Below, piece after piece: positions 1 through 8,988 of a DNA stretch of 64,000 nt. The notes under the pieces were generated by a model. It was given only the letters and a program-made list of their open reading frames with translations. It was not told the origin of the DNA and made no database searches. Position numbers and translations under genes: made by a program. The DNA is from G965212025 sp965215765 (GTDB taxonomy: Bacteria > Pseudomonadota > Gammaproteobacteria > Poriferisulfidales > Oxydemutatoraceae). The stretch is from positions 186,001 through 250,000 of the forward strand of contig OZ244118.1 in assembly GCA_965215765.1 (NCBI GenBank), written 5' to 3'. Within the stretch, counting starts at the first letter, position 1, and each line of letters opens with the position of its first letter.

Positions 1-312
1 TTCGCTACCGGATGCCGACTCCGTGACACCCGGGCACTTGGTCTGCCTCGCCCGAACACAAATCAACGCGCCGAGACTCCCTTCATTGACCTGTTTTTCG
101 CCTCTTTTTGACCCAGACAGCTTAAAAACGTAAACAACAGAACCTTCAGGTGTGGGATACAGTTCTCCACCACCGCTTCCAGCATGACCTCATGACGATA
201 CACATCGAGAAAAGAAATTCCGTTGTCTGACAGGTTTTGCACTGAGATACCCACCGTTCCTGTAACATCGTGAAGTTTCAAACCCACGAACACTCTTGTG
301 TCACGATTCAGT
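1..312 (-). pseudogene. pyrF fragment, left-edge copy
   Basis: Read on the minus strand, this stretch matches the middle of the intact pyrF at 8123-8968 (about residues 54-163). The catalytic loop reads GLKLHD here against DLKLHD in the intact gene, so a catalytic aspartate is lost, and only about 76 codons remain open. It runs off the left edge. Near 312 it passes directly into gshA sequence; both parent genes carry an almost identical 12-nt stretch, TTCAGCA(A/G)CCAG, at the switch point. I read it as a non-functional remnant of a repeated gshA-pyrF-surface-gene unit. Confidence 0.85.
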
Positions 313-578
313 AGCCGGTTTGCAGAAAATGTTGCGGCATTCAGGAGCCAGAGAACGGTGCGTCAAATAGTCACCGGGTTCCATAGTTTTACTTCCGGAG
401 AAAACCGCGAAACTTTCTTGTGGGGCACACATTTGAGGCGAATAGTTGCGCAATACTCGTTGTCCGGTTGCAAAACGCAGGAGTTTGATCGCTGGAGACC
501 CCCGTTACTCTTAACGCCAGGTTTTTCGTGTTTATGACACGGCGTCGTGATGACCTGCTTCAGGCTGGATATGGCTGG
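313..578 (-). pseudogene. gshA fragment with internal deletion (copy 1)
   Basis: This is two pieces of gshA joined: the region matching 9100-9219 of the intact gene followed directly by the region matching 9651-9795. In the intact gene both break points lie in the direct repeat GTACGCATTTG (9209-9219 and 9651-9661), so about 442 bp was probably lost by recombination between these repeats. The same deletion is present in the copy at 3660-3893, so it happened before the unit was duplicated. No function is expected. Confidence 0.85.
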
Positions 579-683
579 AAGCTTACGACCGGACAGGGCT
601 TTGAAACCATTGTGCTTTGCGGGCAGTGCCCTGCTTGTGGAAGAGAAGGAGTGGTGTGTGGCAGTGCCCTGCAAGTTTCCTGC

Positions 684-3056
684 CTAACGTACCGCGCCGC
701 CCAAGAAAGCCCGCATCCGCAGCGAAGCCTCCCCCCCTGTGGCATTTGTGGCATTACCCTGTTGAAAATTCAGGCGGAACTTGTTGCCGGAGCCTACATT
801 GAGATAGCTTTGAAGCCGAACCTCAAGTCTAAATTCGCCGGTCTGACCGAGGGCGATTTCCCCCGCTCTTTCCAAAGACAGTTTCAGGCGAGCCGCGTCG
901 GTGCCAGCAGAAACGAAGACTGTGTCGGTTGTTTTGCCGTCTATTTCGATGATTGGATAAACGCAGTTGGTGTCAGACTCGGATCCGCACACCGTGACCG
1001 TACCGGAGATTTTTGTCAATGTAACTTTCAGAGTGGTATCTTCATCAGGGGCAGGAACCAGCGTGACGCTCGCAGTTACCGGAATGGGCGCAGAAGCCCC
1101 CCTCAAAGTAAATCCCAGCGTACTTCCCCCAACCTCTACAGTGACCCGAACTGTAGGATCTCCGGGGAGTCCAACAAGTCGGGGCAATTGTTCGGCATTC
1201 CCTAAGTCCCAAATATCCGGACTCCATTCTTCAAAGGGAGAGATGCCATCGCAGACGTCATCCGGAGCTATCGGACATTGTAGTTGGGCAAGTGCCACCT
1301 GTGTGGTGACGCCCGACGGAACCGCTGCGCCAGCGAATCGTACCGTCGTGCCAGTGTAATAGTTCCCGATTGGTGTGAGATTTACGGAATCACTTATGTT
1401 GTACATGAAACTGCTTTCAGTGCTCCCGGTTGCAAAACTGTTCTCCAAGATACCTGTTCCGAACACATACCCCAATAAACTTCCAAATTCTACATTCTCT
1501 GCCAGTCTGGAGTTCCCTGTTGCGTAACTGTTCCTGACCAACCAAATTTCCTGCACCTCGCTAATCAGCCCACCTGTTCTGATCTGAGGGATGATACCAA
1601 AGTCATCAACATTCCCCGTTGAGTAGGAGTTCAGCACTGTTGACCTTCTAAAGGTAGAATTATCCCTACCGAGTATGCCAATCAAGCCACCCGCACTCCT
1701 TGAAGCGGTCACTGTCCCGCTCGCAAAGCTTTCACTGATCATGGTATTTATTGCGCGACCGATCAGTCCTCCGGCTGTAGCTGCTCCGGCGTCGATCTGT
1801 CCAGTTGCGATGCTGTTTAGTACACTCGAGCCCGTCGCAAGGCCAATCAGTCCTCCGACAATTCTCTCTGCCAACTCGATACGCATTTGACTTTTCCCGT
1901 TCGGCAAAGCCAAATTACCCGTTGCTGAGCAACGGCGAACCGTTGCCCCGGAAAGCTCACCAACCAGTCCCCCCAAGTATTCTTTTGTTTTTTGTGGTGC
2001 GGTTTCTGCTTTTGTCCGCACCACCACATCGCTTTTACAGTCGCTCAAATTGGCATTGCTGAATGCGCCGACGAGTCCGCCGACTTGGTGACGTCCCACT
2101 ACAGCTCCCGTTACCGAGACTTTTTCTATGTTCCCCAGGCCTTCCCCTACCAGAGTGCCCACAAAATCACGTCCGGTAACGACCACGTTTACCAAGTTAA
2201 GGTTTCGTATTTCTCCACCGGAAGCCAATTTGCCAAACAGCCCAACCCTTGATGAGGAAAGGCGATTAATGGTCAGATTGCTGATGGACATATTGTTCCC
2301 GTCGAAAGTTCCGGAGAAACCATCAGCGCCACCAATCGGAACAAAATCCGTGCCAGCGGCATCAATGTCCGCGTCCAGCACATAATTGCTGCCTGGTCTC
2401 GCAGTGATTGCCTGCAGTTGGACGAAGGTTTCGATTCTGAATGCGCCCACGAGCCTGCCGACATAATCACGTCCCGTTACAGTTCCCGTTACCGCGCTTC
2501 CTTCTATCTTCCCCAAGCTTTCCCCCACCAGACCTCCCACATAATCACGTCCTGTAATGACCACGTCTACCAGGTTAAGGTCTCGTATTTCTCCACCGGA
2601 AGCCAATTTGCCAAACAGCCCAACCCTTGATGAGGAAGGGCGATTAATGGTCAGATTTCTGATGGTCATATTGTTCCCGTTGAAAGTTCCGGAGAAACTA
2701 CTCTTGCCTCCAATCGGAACAAAATCCGTGCCAGTGGCATCAAGGTCTGCGCCCAGCGTATACCAGGCTTTCGGCATTGAAGTAATTGCCTGCAATTGGC
2801 AGACGGTTTCTATTCTGTAAGGATCGGAGTCTTTCCCGGTTCCGCCCCCTGAGGGGAGGCTCTCCTTGTTTTCACATGACGTTTGTGCAGACGCAGAACC
2901 TGCAAATATCAGTACCGCAAAAACGAGCACACCGTAACGGCACATTGTCGCCGCCAAAGAATGGAAGGGTTCACAGCGGTTAACCCTGTATTGCCACTCG
3001 GCTACCGTGTTCTTCATGAAAATGAAGCTGGGGTGCCTTCGCCCCTTTGGAAACAT
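684..3056 (-). CDS. Secreted GLUG-repeat surface protein (790 aa)
   Basis: A large exported protein made of GLUG motifs (the GGLVG/GGLIG type repeats found in bacterial surface proteins and adhesins). A charged N-terminal stretch precedes a hydrophobic segment ending in SASAQ, a likely signal peptidase I site near residue 58. Two N-terminal GLUG modules follow (each with IETVCQLQAI, a DLDATGTDFVPIGG-type segment and SGTFNGNNM), the first cut short and fused in frame to the second; then GLUG repeats to about residue 560 and a C-terminal beta-rich domain. The last residues are RMRAFLGGAVR. The start is uncertain: ATG at 3017 (MKNTVAEW) matches the paralogue at 3959-7924 equally well, and the paralogue's upstream extension is frameshifted here (traces at 3057-3180). 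Substrate or partner is unknown; adhesion is an inference from the family. Confidence 0.85.
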   Translation of the reverse strand: MFPKGRRHPSFIFMKNTVAEWQYRVNRCEPFHSLAATMCRYGVLVFAVLIFAGSASAQTSCENKESLPSGGGTGKDSDPYRIETVCQLQAITSMPKAWYTLGADLDATGTDFVPIGGKSSFSGTFNGNNMTIRNLTINRPSSSRVGLFGKLASGGEIRDLNLVDVVITGRDYVGGLVGESLGKIEGSAVTGTVTGRDYVGRLVGAFRIETFVQLQAITARPGSNYVLDADIDAAGTDFVPIGGADGFSGTFDGNNMSISNLTINRLSSSRVGLFGKLASGGEIRNLNLVNVVVTGRDFVGTLVGEGLGNIEKVSVTGAVVGRHQVGGLVGAFSNANLSDCKSDVVVRTKAETAPQKTKEYLGGLVGELSGATVRRCSATGNLALPNGKSQMRIELAERIVGGLIGLATGSSVLNSIATGQIDAGAATAGGLIGRAINTMISESFASGTVTASRSAGGLIGILGRDNSTFRRSTVLNSYSTGNVDDFGIIPQIRTGGLISEVQEIWLVRNSYATGNSRLAENVEFGSLLGYVFGTGILENSFATGSTESSFMYNISDSVNLTPIGNYYTGTTVRFAGAAVPSGVTTQVALAQLQCPIAPDDVCDGISPFEEWSPDIWDLGNAEQLPRLVGLPGDPTVRVTVEVGGSTLGFTLRGASAPIPVTASVTLVPAPDEDTTLKVTLTKISGTVTVCGSESDTNCVYPIIEIDGKTTDTVFVSAGTDAARLKLSLERAGEIALGQTGEFRLEVRLQSYLNVGSGNKFRLNFQQGNATNATGGEASLRMRAFLGGAVR

Positions 3057-3399
3057 ACCCCAAGTGCTGATTCCATCGTTAGACAGGAGCCTGACTTTGG
3101 GGATTTCTTTTTAGGTCTGCGCCTGAGAGTGGCACGCCGGCAAAGAGCCACCGACTCTGAAATGATTTGTTCTGACACGGTAACTGACCCCTTATTAAAG
3201 GCTAAACAAACAAACAAACGAGATTGGGTAATTGTACGGGCTGCTCGGTCGTTTGCATATTATAGCGCAGGAGGATGTTGAAGCTTGATCGCAGTTTTAA
3301 CACCACAACTTTGGGCACCAGACAGTCTGTCTGTGGCCTTGCAGGGTTCGTACCTTGAAGCAATATCGTGGTGACCTGAATCATCTGCCAATCAGGCTT

Positions 3400-3659
3400 C
3401 CGGCTACCCGGCACTTTTGTTTTTTCAGCTTCTCCTTTTCGTCGAGAGGCACAATGCGATGAAATGGGGAGGCTCCCTCGACCAAGAACTCGTTTTGTCC
3501 TGAAGCCTTCCATGCTTCTGACGGAACAGGTGCGGCGCAGCTCATCATGCGTACGCACAGATCTTGCAGGGCTGGCTGCACGGAAGGTGCAGCCAGCATC
3601 GGTCTTCCCACAACGATACAGTCAGTCCCGGTACGCAGTGTCTGTTCCGGCTTGAGTGC
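3400..3659 (-). pseudogene. pyrF 3' fragment (copy 2)
   Basis: Matches the 3' third of pyrF (residues from about LRAGADYLVVGRPI to the C-terminal extension). Similarity continues into the pyrF downstream flank (about 3300-3400 here against 8030-8120), so the copy was part of a larger duplicated block rather than a gene-only event. Frameshifts and the missing 5' two thirds, including the catalytic lysine region, make it non-functional. It switches to gshA sequence near 3660. Confidence 0.85.
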
Positions 3660-3893
3660 GCTCTAGCCAGAGGGCAGTGCGCGAAATGGTTGCTGGATTC
3701 CAAGGTTTTACTTCCGGAGAAAACCGCGAAACTTTCTTGTGAGGCACACATTTGAGGCGAATAGTCGCGCAATACTCGTTGTCCGGTTGCAATACGCAGG
3801 AGTTTGATCGCTGGTGACCCCCGTTATTCTTAACGCCACGCTTTTCGTATTTATGACACGGCGTCGCGACGACCTGCTTCAGGCCTGATACGG
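3660..3893 (-). pseudogene. gshA fragment with internal deletion (copy 2)
   Basis: Nearly the same composite as at 313-578: gshA sequence matching about 9120-9219 joined to that matching 9651-9795, with the deletion ending in the same GTACGCATTTG repeat. It lies directly upstream (in the direction of transcription) of the pyrF fragment, as in the intact operon. The 65 bp between it and the stop codon of the GLUG protein at 3959 show no gene. Confidence 0.85.
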
Positions 3894-3958
3894 CTGGAAG
3901 CTTACAACCGGTCAGTGCTTTGCAGGCGAGTGCGGGAGAGGGGCAGGCGGTTTCCTGC

Positions 3959-6900
3959 CTAACGTACCGCGCCGCCCAAGAAAACCCGTATTTGCACTGA
4001 TGCCGAATCCGGAACCGGCTGCATTGTGGCACCCCCCTGGTGAAATTCCAGGAGGACATTGTTGCCGGAAACCGTGTATGGATAGCCTGGAAGCTGAACC
4101 ACAAGCATAAATTTGCCGGTCTGACCTCGGGCAATCTCCCCCTCTATTCCTATTTCCAAAGACAATGTCAAGATAGCCTCATCGGTGCCACGAGGAACGT
4201 GAACGGTGTTGGTTCTTCTATTGCCAATTTTCAGAAAAACGCAGCCGGTGTCAGAAACGGAACTGCACAACCTGACCGTGCCGGAGGTTTTTGTCAATGC
4301 AACTCTCAGAACGTTATTGCTATCAGGGGCAGGGTTCAGCATGACTTTCACCTCGCGCGAAAGGGGTATATGCGTTGTGCCAAGAGTAAACCCCAGTACG
4401 TTTCTTCCTTCCATAGGAAACCCAACAGTGATCTGAACTACAGGAATGGGGATTAGCGTAGGTAATTCCGCATCCGTTCCGAAGTCCCAAATGTTCGGGT
4501 TCCAGTTTTCAAAGGGAGAGATGCCATCGCAGACGTCACCCGGAGTGGTCGGGCATTGCAGTTGAGCAAGAGCTACCTGTGTTGTGACGCCTGACGGTGC
4601 CATCGTGCCAGTGTAATAGTTCTCGTTTAATGTGAGAGTTGCGGAACCATTTACTTGGTATATGAATCCGCTCTCAGGACTTCCGGTTGCAAAACTGTTT
4701 TCCACAAGCCCTGTTCCGAATGCATACCCTAATAAACTTCCAAACTTGACCCCTTGCGGTTCAACATTCCCCGTTGCGTAACTGTTGCTGATCACCCAGA
4801 TTTCCTCTAGCTGTCCAATCAGCCCACCTGCCCTCACGACGTTAACAGAACCACCGACATCCCCCGTTGAGTAGGAGTTCAGCACTCTTGAAGTTCTGAC
4901 ACGGAATCCAGCGCCAGAATCTGAACCCAGCCAGCCAATCAAACCACCCGCTTTCTGTGTGGCACTTACTGCCCCACTCGCATAGCTTTCGCTGACCATC
5001 GATTCCACTGCAATACCAATCAGCCCCCCGGCTATATCTGCCATAGCGTTGATCTGTCCGGATGCGTAACTGTTTTTCACGACCGAGCGATCTGCCAAGC
5101 CAATCAACCCTCCGACAATTCTATTAAGCTGAGCGAGCCGCCTTTGACTTCGCTCGCTCGACAAAACCAAATCGCCCGTCGCTGAGCAACGGCTAACCGT
5201 CGCCCTGCTAAGATGACCGACCAGCCCCCCCAAGTATTCTGCTCCTTGTCCTGTCGCGCTCAGTCTTGGATGCACCGTCGCACTGCTTTCACAATCACTC
5301 AAAGTGCCGTTCCGAAATCTTATGTCCGAGTCACCGAATCTGCCCGCGAGTCCGCCGACACTGCTAACTCCTGAAACAGATCCCTCTACCGAGACTCTAC
5401 TTATGTTCCCCCGGCTCCCCTTGCCTACCCCCACGAGTCCGCCAACAACGTTAGTTCCTGAAACAGAACCCGTTACTGTGCTGTCACTGATGACCCCGTT
5501 GCTTTCTCCAGCCAGACCTCCTATGAGCTGACCCTGACCAATGGCTCTGCTGCTTTCTGCAACTTGTACGTTTACCAGGCTAACGTTCCGAATTTCTCCA
5601 CCGGCAGACGACAAACCTACGAGTCCGCCGACTCGGTAACGTCCCGCCACAGATCCGTTTAGTGTGCCTGCACCATCTATTGACCCCCCGCTATCTCCCA
5701 CCATGCCACCGACAATAGTTGCGCCTGAAACGTTCATGTTTTCCATGTTAGTGTCTCGAATTTCTCCACCGGAATGCAATCTGCCTACGAGGCCGCCGAC
5801 CACTGTACCTACGAGGGGACCGACCACTGTAGCAGTTAATTTCTTTCCTACAAATCCCGATACCCTACCTCCTACTATGAGCCCCCGGCTTTCCCCCACC
5901 AGACCACCGACAATAGTTACGCCTATAACGTTCAGGTTTACCAGGCTAAGGTCTCGAATTTCTCCACCGGAATCCAGGTTTCTGAACAGTCCAACCCTTG
6001 ATGAGGCGCGATTGATGGTCAAGTTGCTGATGCTCATACCATTCCCGTCAAATGTTCCGGAGAACCCCGCACCACCGCCCCCGATTGGTGTAAAGCCAGC
6101 ACCGTTATTCCACGACCCGGCATCTGTGGCATCAAGGTTCGCCGCCAGTTTGTAATGGGCAGTCAGGTTTTCCTGTATTGCCTGCAGTCGGCAAATCGTA
6201 TCAATGTTGTAAGGGTTGTTTATAGAGCCATCTTCTCCAACTGCGTAGTTCTTGTCAATTTGAATGCAATCCGAGGGACGGTTGGCTCGTGGAGCACCAG
6301 TTAGCGTAGGTAATTGCGCTGAAGTCCCGAAGTTCCAGAAGTATGGATCCCAGTTTCTGAAAGGAGCGATGCTGCCATCGCAGGCCTCATCTGCAGAGGT
6401 CGGACATTTTAGTTGGCTAAGCTTAATCCGGGTGACTCCTTGCTCTGTGCTCTGTATGTCGGGTGATTCAATGAAATAGTTCCCACTTGATGTGACTTTT
6501 GTGGAACTTTGTACGAAGCGAATGAACTGGCGTTGAGCGCTCCCGGTTGCAAAACTGTTTTCCACAACCCCTATTCCAAATGCAGCACCCAATAAACTTC
6601 CAAAAATTACGTTTCTTGCCTCGTTGTCGTTGTTCCCTGTTGCGTAACTGCCACTGACCAGCCAGGTTTCCTGTAGCTCGCCAATCAGCCCTCCCAGCCT
6701 TTTAAATCTTATTTGTTCATTAAGTCGTAAGTTGACATCTCCCGTCGAGTAGGAGTTCAGCACTGCTGACCTTCTGCCAGAGTCAGAACCAACCCCCAGT
6801 ATGCCAATCAATCCACCTGCACTCCTCAAAGTGTACACTGCGCCACTCGCATAGGTTTCGCTGATCATGGCGTTTATTGCGCGACCGATCAGTCCCCCGG

Positions 6901-7924
6901 CTGTATCTGCCCCAGCGTCTATCTGTCCAGTTGCGAAGCTGTTTTGCACAGTTGAGCTTTCTGCATGTCCAATCAGCCCACCGACAATTCTCACTGTCTG
7001 ATTGAGATTCGTTTGACTTTTCCCGTTCTCCGGCAAAACCAAATCACCCGTCGCTGAGCAACGGATAACCGTTGTCCCGGAAAGCTGACCGACTAGACCC
7101 CCCAGGTATTCTGCTGCGTTGTTTGCTGCGCTCCGTGTTATTGGTCGCACGACCACATCGCTTTTACAGTCGCTCAAATTGGCATTTCTGGATATGCCCA
7201 CGAGCCCGCCGACCTGGTGACGTCCCGCCACAGTTCCCGTTACCGAGACTTCTTCTATGTTCCCCCGGCTTTCACCCACCAGACCTCCCACTAAATCACG
7301 TCCCGTTACAGTTCCCGTTACCGAGCTTTTTTCTATGTTCCCCAGGCTTTGCCCCACCAGAGCTCCCACATAATCAAGTCCTGTAACGTCCACGTTTACC
7401 AGGTTAAGGTTTAGTATTTTCCCACCGGAATTCAACTTGCCAAACAGCCCAACCCTTGATGAGGAAGGGCGATTGATTGTCAGATTGCTGATGGACTTTC
7501 TGTTTCCGTTGAAAGTTCCGGAGAAACCAACAGTGCCCCCAATTGGAGCAAAATCCGTACCATCGGCATCTATGTCGTCGACCAGACTATAAAATCCCGT
7601 CGGAGTTGAAGTGAGTGCCTGAAATTGGCAGACGGTGCTGATTTCGTAAGGATCGTTAACAGTCCCCTTCGCTGTAGAGTATTCACATGGTGTTTGTGCA
7701 GACGCAGCACCTGCAAATATCAGTATCGCAAAAGCGAGCACACCGTAACGGCACATTGACGCCGCCAAAGAATGGAAGGGTTCACGGTGCTTAACCCTGT
7801 ATTGCCACTCGGCTACCGTGTTCTTCATGAAAATGAAGTTGAGGAGGCTTCGCCCCTTTGGAAATTTTTCTTTAGGCCTGCGCCCGCGAATAGCCATAGG
7901 CTCCGAAATAATCAGCTTTGACAC
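3959..7924 (-). CDS. Secreted GLUG-repeat surface protein (1321 aa)
   Basis: Long paralogue of the protein at 684-3056. An unusually long N-terminal leader (about 58 residues, basic, with a conserved MKNTVAEWQYRV segment) precedes a hydrophobic stretch ending ASAQT. Two complete GLUG modules follow, at about residues 78-545 and 555-1185. Each opens with a PY.I.T.C..QA, a D(I/L)DA...GF(A/T)PIGG and an SGTF(N/D)GN segment, then GGLVG/GGLIG repeats with A.G..NSYATGN-like turns. A C-terminal beta-rich domain ends QIRVFLGGAVR. The start is GTG: a perfect AAGGAGG ribosome site lies 9 nt upstream. The internal duplication is absent from the shorter paralogue. Function is inferred to be surface exposure, adhesion or masking; no enzyme motif is seen. 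Confidence 0.88.
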   Translation of the reverse strand: MSKLIISEPMAIRGRRPKEKFPKGRSLLNFIFMKNTVAEWQYRVKHREPFHSLAASMCRYGVLAFAILIFAGAASAQTPCEYSTAKGTVNDPYEISTVCQFQALTSTPTGFYSLVDDIDADGTDFAPIGGTVGFSGTFNGNRKSISNLTINRPSSSRVGLFGKLNSGGKILNLNLVNVDVTGLDYVGALVGQSLGNIEKSSVTGTVTGRDLVGGLVGESRGNIEEVSVTGTVAGRHQVGGLVGISRNANLSDCKSDVVVRPITRSAANNAAEYLGGLVGQLSGTTVIRCSATGDLVLPENGKSQTNLNQTVRIVGGLIGHAESSTVQNSFATGQIDAGADTAGGLIGRAINAMISETYASGAVYTLRSAGGLIGILGVGSDSGRRSAVLNSYSTGDVNLRLNEQIRFKRLGGLIGELQETWLVSGSYATGNNDNEARNVIFGSLLGAAFGIGVVENSFATGSAQRQFIRFVQSSTKVTSSGNYFIESPDIQSTEQGVTRIKLSQLKCPTSADEACDGSIAPFRNWDPYFWNFGTSAQLPTLTGAPRANRPSDCIQIDKNYAVGEDGSINNPYNIDTICRLQAIQENLTAHYKLAANLDATDAGSWNNGAGFTPIGGGGAGFSGTFDGNGMSISNLTINRASSRVGLFRNLDSGGEIRDLSLVNLNVIGVTIVGGLVGESRGLIVGGRVSGFVGKKLTATVVGPLVGTVVGGLVGRLHSGGEIRDTNMENMNVSGATIVGGMVGDSGGSIDGAGTLNGSVAGRYRVGGLVGLSSAGGEIRNVSLVNVQVAESSRAIGQGQLIGGLAGESNGVISDSTVTGSVSGTNVVGGLVGVGKGSRGNISRVSVEGSVSGVSSVGGLAGRFGDSDIRFRNGTLSDCESSATVHPRLSATGQGAEYLGGLVGHLSRATVSRCSATGDLVLSSERSQRRLAQLNRIVGGLIGLADRSVVKNSYASGQINAMADIAGGLIGIAVESMVSESYASGAVSATQKAGGLIGWLGSDSGAGFRVRTSRVLNSYSTGDVGGSVNVVRAGGLIGQLEEIWVISNSYATGNVEPQGVKFGSLLGYAFGTGLVENSFATGSPESGFIYQVNGSATLTLNENYYTGTMAPSGVTTQVALAQLQCPTTPGDVCDGISPFENWNPNIWDFGTDAELPTLIPIPVVQITVGFPMEGRNVLGFTLGTTHIPLSREVKVMLNPAPDSNNVLRVALTKTSGTVRLCSSVSDTGCVFLKIGNRRTNTVHVPRGTDEAILTLSLEIGIEGEIARGQTGKFMLVVQLPGYPYTVSGNNVLLEFHQGGATMQPVPDSASVQIRVFLGGAVR

Positions 7925-7933
7925 CGTAATTAA

Positions 7934-7940
7934 CCTCCTT
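7934..7940 (-). promoter_or_regulatory. Ribosome binding site of the 1321-aa GLUG gene
   Basis: AAGGAGG on the minus strand, 9 nt before the GTG at 7924. It decides the start of the long GLUG gene in favour of GTG over the internal ATGs at 7828 and 7756, which lack a comparable site. The corresponding stretch upstream of the shorter GLUG gene (about 3180-3195) has diverged. Confidence 0.7.
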
Positions 7941-8122
7941 CTCTTTTATAGAGGGTATAAATACACACGAATCTGCACATTATACAGGCTGCGCTGGAGT
8001 TTGTCCATAAATGCAGTCGGCTGTAGTTTCCACGCTACAACTTTGGGCACCAGACAGCCCGGCGATGACCATGCTTCGCTCGTACTTTGAAGCAATATCG
8101 TGGGATCTGAATCATCTGCCAA

Positions 8123-8968
8123 TCAGACTTCCGGCTGACTGATGCTTTTTTTTTTCAGCTTCTCCGTTTCGTCGAGATGCACGATGGGATGAAATGGGGA
8201 GGCTCCCTCGATCAGGAGATCGTTTTGTCCCGAAGGTTCCCATGCATCAGATGGATCAGGTGCGGCGCAGCTCATCATGCGCGCGTGTAAATCTTGCAGG
8301 GCTTTCTGCCGGGAAGGTGCAGCCAGTATCGGCCTTCCCACAACGAGATAGTCAGCCCCGGCACGCAGAGCCTGTTCCGGGTTGAGCGCGCGTTTGTGGT
8401 CGTTTATTGGCGTGTCGTCCATGCGAATGCCTGGCGTAAAAATTGCAAATTCCCGACCATTCTGCTTGCGTACCGCCGCCACTTCTCTACCGGATGCTAT
8501 GACTCCGTGACATCCCAGCGCTTTGGCTTGCCTCGCCCGCTCACAAATCAACGCGTCAAGACTTCCTTCATAAGCCATATTCTTCGCATCTTTTTGATCC
8601 AGGCTACTTAAAAACGTAACCAACAGAATCTTCAGGTGAGCACCACAGTTCTCCACCGCCGCTTCCAGCATGGCCTCATGGCTATGCACACTGAGAAAAG
8701 AAGCACCGCTGTCTGCCAGATTTCGCACTGCGGCACCTACCGTTCTCGGAATATCATGAAGTTTCAAATCCACAAACACTTTTGCGTCACGCTTCAGCAA
8801 CCAGTCAAGCAAGCCAAAAGCGCCACGATCTGTGAATGTTTCCAGCCCGAGTTTGAAAAAACGCACGCTGTCACCCAGCTCCAGCACGACTTTTTTGGCT
8901 TCACTGACGGGCAGATCCAACGCCAGAACCAGACGCTCGGTGATTTCAGCGGGAACATTCAGAGACAT
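8123..8968 (-). CDS. pyrF: Orotidine 5'-phosphate decarboxylase
   Basis: Last step of UMP synthesis: decarboxylates orotidine monophosphate in the cytoplasm. The TIM-barrel family signature VDLKLHDIP with the catalytic Asp-Lys-Asp set is at about residues 65-73, and the phosphate-binding end LVVGRPI is near 233. At 281 aa it is longer than the usual 230-245; the extra is a C-terminal tail of about 45 residues, rich in charged residues at its end. It starts 20 nt after the gshA stop, so it is probably cotranscribed with macrodomain-ampD-gshA. This is the only intact copy; pieces lie at 1-312 and 3400-3659. About 200 bp separate it from the GLUG gene downstream. Confidence 0.95.
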   Translation of the reverse strand: MSLNVPAEITERLVLALDLPVSEAKKVVLELGDSVRFFKLGLETFTDRGAFGLLDWLLKRDAKVFVDLKLHDIPRTVGAAVRNLADSGASFLSVHSHEAMLEAAVENCGAHLKILLVTFLSSLDQKDAKNMAYEGSLDALICERARQAKALGCHGVIASGREVAAVRKQNGREFAIFTPGIRMDDTPINDHKRALNPEQALRAGADYLVVGRPILAAPSRQKALQDLHARMMSCAAPDPSDAWEPSGQNDLLIEGASPFHPIVHLDETEKLKKKSISQPEV

Positions 8969-8988
8969 GCTTTCACTCAGTCAGCCAG

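Noticed and set aside
5664..6155. Proline/threonine-rich plus-strand ORF inside the GLUG gene, and others such as 7072-7386
   Set aside because: Mirror reading of the GLUG repeats on the other strand; composition follows directly from the Gly/Val repeat codons.
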